The position numbers and the translations under genes were made by a program. This document shows, piece by piece, positions 48,539-54,115 of a DNA stretch of 54,115 nt. The DNA is from Promethearchaeota archaeon (lineage in GTDB: Archaea; Asgardarchaeota; Lokiarchaeia; Sigyniarchaeales; Promethearchaeaceae), in NCBI GenBank assembly GCA_004524545.1, contig SDNX01000005.1, positions 1-54,115 on the forward strand, given 5' to 3'. Positions within the stretch are counted from its first letter, which is position 1. Each line of letters begins with the position of its first letter. Below the pieces are notes generated by a model. It was not told the DNA's origin and searched no databases. It was given only the letters and a program-made list of their open reading frames with translations.

Positions 48539-49585
48539 GTGGGTTTAATGGATAAAAAACTTAGATTAACAATTATACTTGGATTTGTTGTAGTTATTGC
48601 AGTTCCCTCATTTATTTCGCTGGGATATGTCATTAAAAACACTGGAATTTTTGATATAGAAAGAATGATTAATGAATCGGATAATATAGAACTTGTACCT
48701 ACTCCTAATTCTAATATTTCTGTTGAATATTCAATCCTCGAAAGTAAAAATACAGAGAGTTTTCATTATGATTTCGAGTTCCTATTTAACATCATCCATG
48801 GAATCGAACCAAATTTCACCTATCATGATCAAATATACAATGAAACTCAATTATATTTAACCATTAAAGCAAATCATGGATTAGAATTTTTTACGTTCTT
48901 TTCTGTGCTGAATATGACGAAATTTCAAGAAGACAATTCTCAAATAATAGTGCAAAAAGTCATGGATTCCTCCCAAAGATTCGAAAACTTGAATTTTAAA
49001 ATCGAATACGATAGCCTGTCAATAAATGGATCAATAACGATTATCGGAGGCGCAAAAGTATTAACTTTCAGGGAAGCTCCCATCACAGCAGAAGATATTT
49101 CCCAATATTCGGGTATCATGCATTTTTGGATAAATGAGAATAGTTATAATCTAAGTTATACAATTACATCAAATTTTCTCATGACATATACTTTGAATTC
49201 TTTCGTTACGGACAATCCTAAATTACAAATGGGGAATATCCAAATTATAGGATGGAATGGAACAAGAGGATCAGGAGTTGCCTCAATAGGATTTCCATGT
49301 ACACCTTGGGCATCACCCGGTTACTATTCAACCGAAAAAAATACAACATTTTCGCTGCAATATCCGTATATTATTTTTGAATTTAATGTAGGGGTAAATT
49401 ACGGGAGCGTTGATGTCAGATATGAAATCATTCCACTTTCGGAGATTAAAGATGAAAGAATTATGAAATTACGTAATACTCTCTTAATTACAACGGGATC
49501 GACTCTACTACTGTATTTAATTGTGATATCGTGTATGATTAATCAAGAACGAAAATATGATATATTTTGGTATAGTAGGAAGTAA
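48539..49585 (+). CDS. Membrane-anchored extracytoplasmic protein, unknown (TM at both ends)
   Basis: N- and C-terminal TMs with a long N-glycosylation-rich (NxS/T) middle. Confidence 0.6.
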   Translation: MGLMDKKLRLTIILGFVVVIAVPSFISLGYVIKNTGIFDIERMINESDNIELVPTPNSNISVEYSILESKNTESFHYDFEFLFNIIHGIEPNFTYHDQIYNETQLYLTIKANHGLEFFTFFSVLNMTKFQEDNSQIIVQKVMDSSQRFENLNFKIEYDSLSINGSITIIGGAKVLTFREAPITAEDISQYSGIMHFWINENSYNLSYTITSNFLMTYTLNSFVTDNPKLQMGNIQIIGWNGTRGSGVASIGFPCTPWASPGYYSTEKNTTFSLQYPYIIFEFNVGVNYGSVDVRYEIIPLSEIKDERIMKLRNTLLITTGSTLLLYLIVISCMINQERKYDIFWYSRK

Positions 49586-49716
49586 TTTAGATGATGAGTT
49601 ATTCATAACTTCTAGATTCTCAAGAAATTTCATTAATGCAATGTTTCATCAAAAACTTAAAGTTACACGAATAAAAAGCACAGCAAAACACAGTTCTTAT
49701 TTGCATACCTTCTTCT

Positions 49717-50487
49717 CTATATTTTATTTAGGGTATCGTTCAAAAAATTCAGTGAATGCAATATGTATTCATCTAAGTGATTCCCTCTGAAGTCGTGAGG
49801 AGCCCCTTTTACCATTTTTAAAAAGTTATTTTTGCCTTGAGGAAGCAAGGAATATGCTCTAATGGAAGATTTTGGATTTACTACGATATCTCTGGTTCCT
49901 TGAATAATTAGGGTGGGGGTAGAAAAACGCTGCAAATGTTCCTCTATGTTCATTTCTAAAAGTTCATGAACAAAGGAGATTCTAAACAAAATTTTGGGAG
50001 GTTTTCCACTTGTTGGCATTTTTAGGGTAATCTTTGCATGTTTTGGTAGAATTTTAGCTAGAAATCTCAAGAAAGGAGAGATAAAGTCCTTAGGATGAAA
50101 TGCAGGAGACCAAAAAATTGCTAGTTTCCTACCTGGTGCTGGAGTAACTAAAGAGATCAACCCCCCTAAACTAAGCCCAATTGTGCTTATAGTCGTATAA
50201 TTTTGCTGGCTAGCCCATTCCCATACTGCTTTAAAATCTTCTATCATGGAGGAAGTTTGAAATGGTACTCGTTCGTTCTCCCCAGATCCCGTGAAATCGA
50301 ACAGTAGCACATCATAATTATTTTCTGTCAGGCTTTTTGTAACATAAAGAAACCTGTTGTGGCTTTCAAACTTATCTCCCATGGCACCATGACAGATTAT
50401 AATAAGATTGCTGTTTCCTCCTTTGAATAAAGAGGCATGAAGTTCATATCCTGATGGTTTTGTTATTATAAATAATTGTGGAATCAA
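49717..50487 (-). CDS. Alpha/beta hydrolase, paralog of 47574..48341
   Basis: CHGAMGDKFESHNRFLYV, FDFTGSGENERVPFQ, GLSLGG, IQGTRDIVV, GAPHDFRGNHLDEY. Confidence 0.85.
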   Translation of the reverse strand: MIPQLFIITKPSGYELHASLFKGGNSNLIIICHGAMGDKFESHNRFLYVTKSLTENNYDVLLFDFTGSGENERVPFQTSSMIEDFKAVWEWASQQNYTTISTIGLSLGGLISLVTPAPGRKLAIFWSPAFHPKDFISPFLRFLAKILPKHAKITLKMPTSGKPPKILFRISFVHELLEMNIEEHLQRFSTPTLIIQGTRDIVVNPKSSIRAYSLLPQGKNNFLKMVKGAPHDFRGNHLDEYILHSLNFLNDTLNKI

Positions 50488-50581
50488 AGTTAACGCCTTT
50501 TATTTTTCATCCGTAAAGAAAAAGAAAAATATAGCGTTCACTGGTACATAAAAAAATAGAGTAAGATTGCACTTGCTTGAT

Positions 50582-51763
50582 TTAAGATAAACCTGCATCA
50601 AGATCAGGGGTGTATTTGATTCCTTTCCATTCGGTTGTTTTTTTGAATTTAATTTCCAATACAGAAAATATCATTGCTAAAATAAACACGAATTCTAGGA
50701 ATGGAAGAAGTAAGTATGTAAGATAGTAGTGCCGTCCTTTCTTATTCCAATAATGTGCAAATACCAACAAGTGCAGAATATATATTCCACTAGTTATTAA
50801 GAAGAATAACCGGGTTTCATGGCGAACTGATAGCAAAATCGCAAAAGGTGTAAGGATAACCCAAAGTACGAACAACGTGGATAGTATTATTTTCTTGGGT
50901 GAAGTTATTCTTGTACCTGCGTAGAGAACCTTTTTTATTCCTGTCCAGCACATTCTGGGAGAATCTGGATACATTCTCGATGCGACAAGTTGGTGATTTT
51001 CCAAGTAATACAGACAATTCAATTTTGTTTTTATACATCTGGCTATTGCATAATCCTCGACTACACTGCCCTTAATGCTCTCGTGCCCTCCAAACTCAAC
51101 ATACGCTTTCCGAGTGAAAAGCATATATTGTCCCGAAGCTAAGAAACTATCCTGATTTTCACGATTATTCACTCTTTTCGATCCTCCAGAACTAACATGG
51201 GACATGAAGTAGTAGATTGGAAGTATTGATTCCCAGTATTTTGACATTTTTTGATAGGGAAGAAGGGTCAATAATCCTGCATTGGTTTCTCTACTTATGC
51301 AAACTAATTTCCTTAATGATTCGGGTTTGTGCTCTGTATCAGCATCTGTAAAAAGTAATATATCTCCTTTCGCAGCTTGATACCCAAGATGACAAGCCCA
51401 GCTTTTCCCAATCCATCCTTCAGGTAATCCCTCACTCACAATAATATTTTTTGGTTCGAGATATTCCTGTGCCACCGAAACGGTCTTATCTGTTGACCCA
51501 CCATCAATTAATATGATTTCATAATGTGGATAATTTAAAGATTTAAGTGATTTTAAGCATTTTCCAATATTATTCTCTTCATTATAGGCTGGAACGATAA
51601 TCGAGACAAATGGAATATCATGTTTCTTTGCTAATTCCTCAAAATCAAATCCGTTGGAGTCGTATCCAAAAGATATCTTTCCATAATAAAACAATATTGT
51701 TATTTCTACAGAGAAGTAAAGTGTTGCGAGAATACTTAGGATTGTTATATCCACATAGCTCAC
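50582..51763 (-). CDS. Family 2 glycosyltransferase, membrane-anchored
   Basis: FVSIIVPAYNEENNIGKCLKSL, LIDGGSTDKT, FTDADTEHKPES; N- and C-terminal TMs. Confidence 0.9.
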   Translation of the reverse strand: MSYVDITILSILATLYFSVEITILFYYGKISFGYDSNGFDFEELAKKHDIPFVSIIVPAYNEENNIGKCLKSLKSLNYPHYEIILIDGGSTDKTVSVAQEYLEPKNIIVSEGLPEGWIGKSWACHLGYQAAKGDILLFTDADTEHKPESLRKLVCISRETNAGLLTLLPYQKMSKYWESILPIYYFMSHVSSGGSKRVNNRENQDSFLASGQYMLFTRKAYVEFGGHESIKGSVVEDYAIARCIKTKLNCLYYLENHQLVASRMYPDSPRMCWTGIKKVLYAGTRITSPKKIILSTLFVLWVILTPFAILLSVRHETRLFFLITSGIYILHLLVFAHYWNKKGRHYYLTYLLLPFLEFVFILAMIFSVLEIKFKKTTEWKGIKYTPDLDAGLS

Positions 51764-51947
51764 CTAATATAACGTGTTCAGTGGGAAATCATAAAATTTC
51801 CTTTATTTTTTAATATCTGACCTTATCAGATATTTTTAGATATTTTTATTAAAAGAGAGTGTTATTTATATAACTATTGATTTGAATTTGTTTTATATTA
51901 AACACTGTTCATTAAAGGTTGTCACTATTTAAATCAAATCATCGGAT

Positions 51948-52775
51948 ATGAGAATCATGGGAAAGGAAAAATATTGCACAATTAAGAACTTTTCACCGAC
52001 TCGCAGAATAATGGGAGATTATTATGAGGTTGCAGGTGAGAATCATCGTGTGTTGGGATTAGTTGAGCTCGATATTACAGACGGAAGAAAACGAATCAGT
52101 GAGCTTAAAAAAGAAGGAAAAAAAATTAGTCTCACAAGCTGGATCGCAAAATGTGTTGGGCAAGCAGTATCTGAAGATAAACGATTTAACACTTTTTTAA
52201 TAGGAAAACGAAAAACTGTTACCTTTGATGAAGTAGATTGCTCAGTAATGATCGAACTTACTAGAAAAGATAACAAAAAAGTACCATATAACCATTGTGT
52301 TCGTAATATTGACAAAAAAAGCATAGCTGAGATAAATAAAGAAATTTTGGGCATTCAAACTAAGAAGTTAGAAGAAAATGAGCAGCTAGATAAGGATTCC
52401 AAAGGGAATAATCCTAGACTATTAATGTTGATTCCCACATTCATTCGAAGGATGGCTATGCGTCGTATGTTAAAAAATCCTTTCTATGTAAAAAAAATAA
52501 TGGGAACTATCGGAATATCGACTCTAGGTGAAGTTTTCAAAGGGTTTACAGGATGGCCCGTTGGTTTTGGAGACAAGACATTGAATGTAAATCTTGGAGG
52601 AATTGTAAAGAGAGTAATAGAAACCGAGAATGGATTTGAAAGTCGAGAAATCTATAACATGACATTCCTATTCGATCACTCGCTAGTAGATGGGGCACCT
52701 TGCGCAGCTTTCGTGGCTCGTGTCGGCCAATTACTAAAGGAAGCATATGGTCTTCAGGATATCAATAAAGTGTAG
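51948..52775 (+). CDS. Stand-alone 2-oxoacid dehydrogenase E2-type (CAT-fold) acyltransferase domain
   Basis: FLFDHSLVDGAPCAAFV (HxxxDG) at C-terminus; no lipoyl domain. Confidence 0.75.
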   Translation: MRIMGKEKYCTIKNFSPTRRIMGDYYEVAGENHRVLGLVELDITDGRKRISELKKEGKKISLTSWIAKCVGQAVSEDKRFNTFLIGKRKTVTFDEVDCSVMIELTRKDNKKVPYNHCVRNIDKKSIAEINKEILGIQTKKLEENEQLDKDSKGNNPRLLMLIPTFIRRMAMRRMLKNPFYVKKIMGTIGISTLGEVFKGFTGWPVGFGDKTLNVNLGGIVKRVIETENGFESREIYNMTFLFDHSLVDGAPCAAFVARVGQLLKEAYGLQDINKV

Positions 52776-52810
52776 TAATTTCTAACACAAATTAAAAAAT
52801 GGTTTGATCT

Positions 52811-53626
52811 ATGAAGTCTTGTACAATACCAAACGGTGAGAAATTATATTGCATTGATCGATTATCTGCTATCGATTCCTATAATGAAATATTCAATGAT
52901 CGAATCTACGACAATTTTGGCTTAGAGGTAAAAGATGGGGATGTAATTTTTGACGTTGGTGCAAATGTCGGAGTGTTTTCACAGTATATTTCACAACAAG
53001 CAAATGATCTTACAATCTACGCATTTGAACCAGTACCAGCAATATATAAAGTTCAGAAAAAAAATCTCGAATCCATTAAAAGTACACAAAAAGTCCATGC
53101 GTTTAATATTGGGTTGGGAGCGGAAGAATCAAATGTTGAAATTAATTACTATCCTCGCGCAACAACACTTTCTGCAATAGAACCTGTCGATTTTGAATTG
53201 GAACAGAAAAGGACTATCGAAAACTGGGAGGAAATGAAAAAAATCACACCTATTGCGAAATTCATTCCAAAATTTCTAAGAAAAACGTTCACAAAATTAG
53301 CCCATCGATACGTTTTCAAGGAACAGAAAGTTCCGATTAAAGTGCGAACGTTATCAGACGTAATTAACGAGAATAATATAGGAACTATAGATTTTCTGAA
53401 AATTGATGCTGAAAATTATGAATGGCAAGTTTTACAAGGCTTAAATGACTCTGGTTGGAATTTGATTCACCAAATAGCAATGGAAGTGCATACGAATGCA
53501 CAAGGGCGTGAAAATCTATTAGAAGAGATCACAACTCTTCTGAAAAGTAAAGGTTTTGTAGTTCATCAAGTCAAGGATGGGAAATTCGCGGTCACAGGCG
53601 TATATTTACTTTATGCGAAGAGGTAG
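52811..53626 (+). CDS. FkbM-family methyltransferase
   Basis: VIFDVGANVGVFSQYIS, YAFEPVPAIY, IDFLKIDAENYEWQVLQGL. Confidence 0.85.
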   Translation: MKSCTIPNGEKLYCIDRLSAIDSYNEIFNDRIYDNFGLEVKDGDVIFDVGANVGVFSQYISQQANDLTIYAFEPVPAIYKVQKKNLESIKSTQKVHAFNIGLGAEESNVEINYYPRATTLSAIEPVDFELEQKRTIENWEEMKKITPIAKFIPKFLRKTFTKLAHRYVFKEQKVPIKVRTLSDVINENNIGTIDFLKIDAENYEWQVLQGLNDSGWNLIHQIAMEVHTNAQGRENLLEEITTLLKSKGFVVHQVKDGKFAVTGVYLLYAKR

Positions 53627-53938
53627 AAGTTCAACCTTTATTACTCTCTTTACTGTAAAAATCCAAAAACCTATGAAAAAAAGTTGAAATACAACACCTT
53701 TTTTCTTAAATGGGATAAATTTCACAACTTTCTGATTACTCCACGAATTTTTTGTATGCATAAAAAATAGTACCGGACCTTTTCCAGTTAGTCTATAATG
53801 CAGTTTACCTGTTGATACTTCCATAATTTCTCCTGTCTCCATTACTTTCATCACGGATCTTTTCCACAATAAATAACTTATTATTATTAGAATGGTGAAT
53901 ACTGCTAACACAAGCAATACAATGAAAATTACTCGCAT
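53606..53938 (-). pseudogene. Truncated alpha/beta hydrolase N-terminal fragment with signal anchor
   Basis: TGKLHYRLTGKGPVLFFMH is an alpha/beta hydrolase start; the remaining catalytic domain is absent and the ORF overlaps the FkbM gene tail. Confidence 0.45.
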
Positions 53939-54115
53939 ATATGAACGAGTGACGATGAATTATTAAGCCTTATGGGTATTTTTTTCTGATTGAGTTATAG
54001 ATGGTTAGAAAGTGGATGTTATGGATATCCTATGGGCAAGTGTGATGCTAAAGCTTTATTGTCTTACCGAAAAATGATCCAAATTTTGACACACGGATTC
54101 GAAACAGAGATAAAA

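Noticed and set aside
1-54115. CRISPR array, tRNA or rRNA genes
   Set aside because: Looked for regularly spaced direct repeats and conserved tRNA (GGTTCRANTCC) or rRNA motifs by eye; none was convincing. A tRNAscan/Infernal run would be needed to exclude them.

Overview
AT-rich, gene-dense window that looks archaeal and probably Asgard/Lokiarchaeia-like. This rests on the AbrB-PhoU fusion, an Orc1/Cdc6-like ATPase, a Tes-like radical SAM enzyme and a CDP-alcohol phosphotransferase; taxonomy is inference only. About 45 protein-coding genes are supportable. I saw no rRNA, tRNA or CRISPR array. Core-like genes include the Tes-like radical SAM protein, MBL hydrolases, MFS and DMT transporters, an OYE-SCP2 fusion, a UroD-family protein, a penicillin-acylase family protein, a ferredoxin/3beta-HSD-like operon, alpha/beta hydrolases, GT2, a stand-alone E2-type acyltransferase and FkbM. 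The most novel signal is a three-copy family of short (218-240 bp) non-coding elements at 7069-7298 (+), 11026-11265 (-) and 43062-43279 (+). They share imperfect terminal inverted repeats (TAATCAAyATCT...AGATCTTGATTA), probable TA target sites and a long internal hairpin, so they look like an undescribed MITE family. One copy supplies the stop codon of a lipid-synthesis gene, two flank a 3.7 kb accessory block in inverted orientation, and one splits a VapBC PIN toxin. A second structured repeat family (37983-38229 and 42558-42893) lies upstream of two toxin-antitoxin modules in a degenerating island. Several gene relics are also visible: rubrerythrin with an in-frame TAA, P1/S58 peptidase, a DUF3592-like protein, a P-loop kinase, an HTH fragment and an alpha/beta hydrolase. 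One YbjQ-family gene probably uses a non-canonical CTG start.
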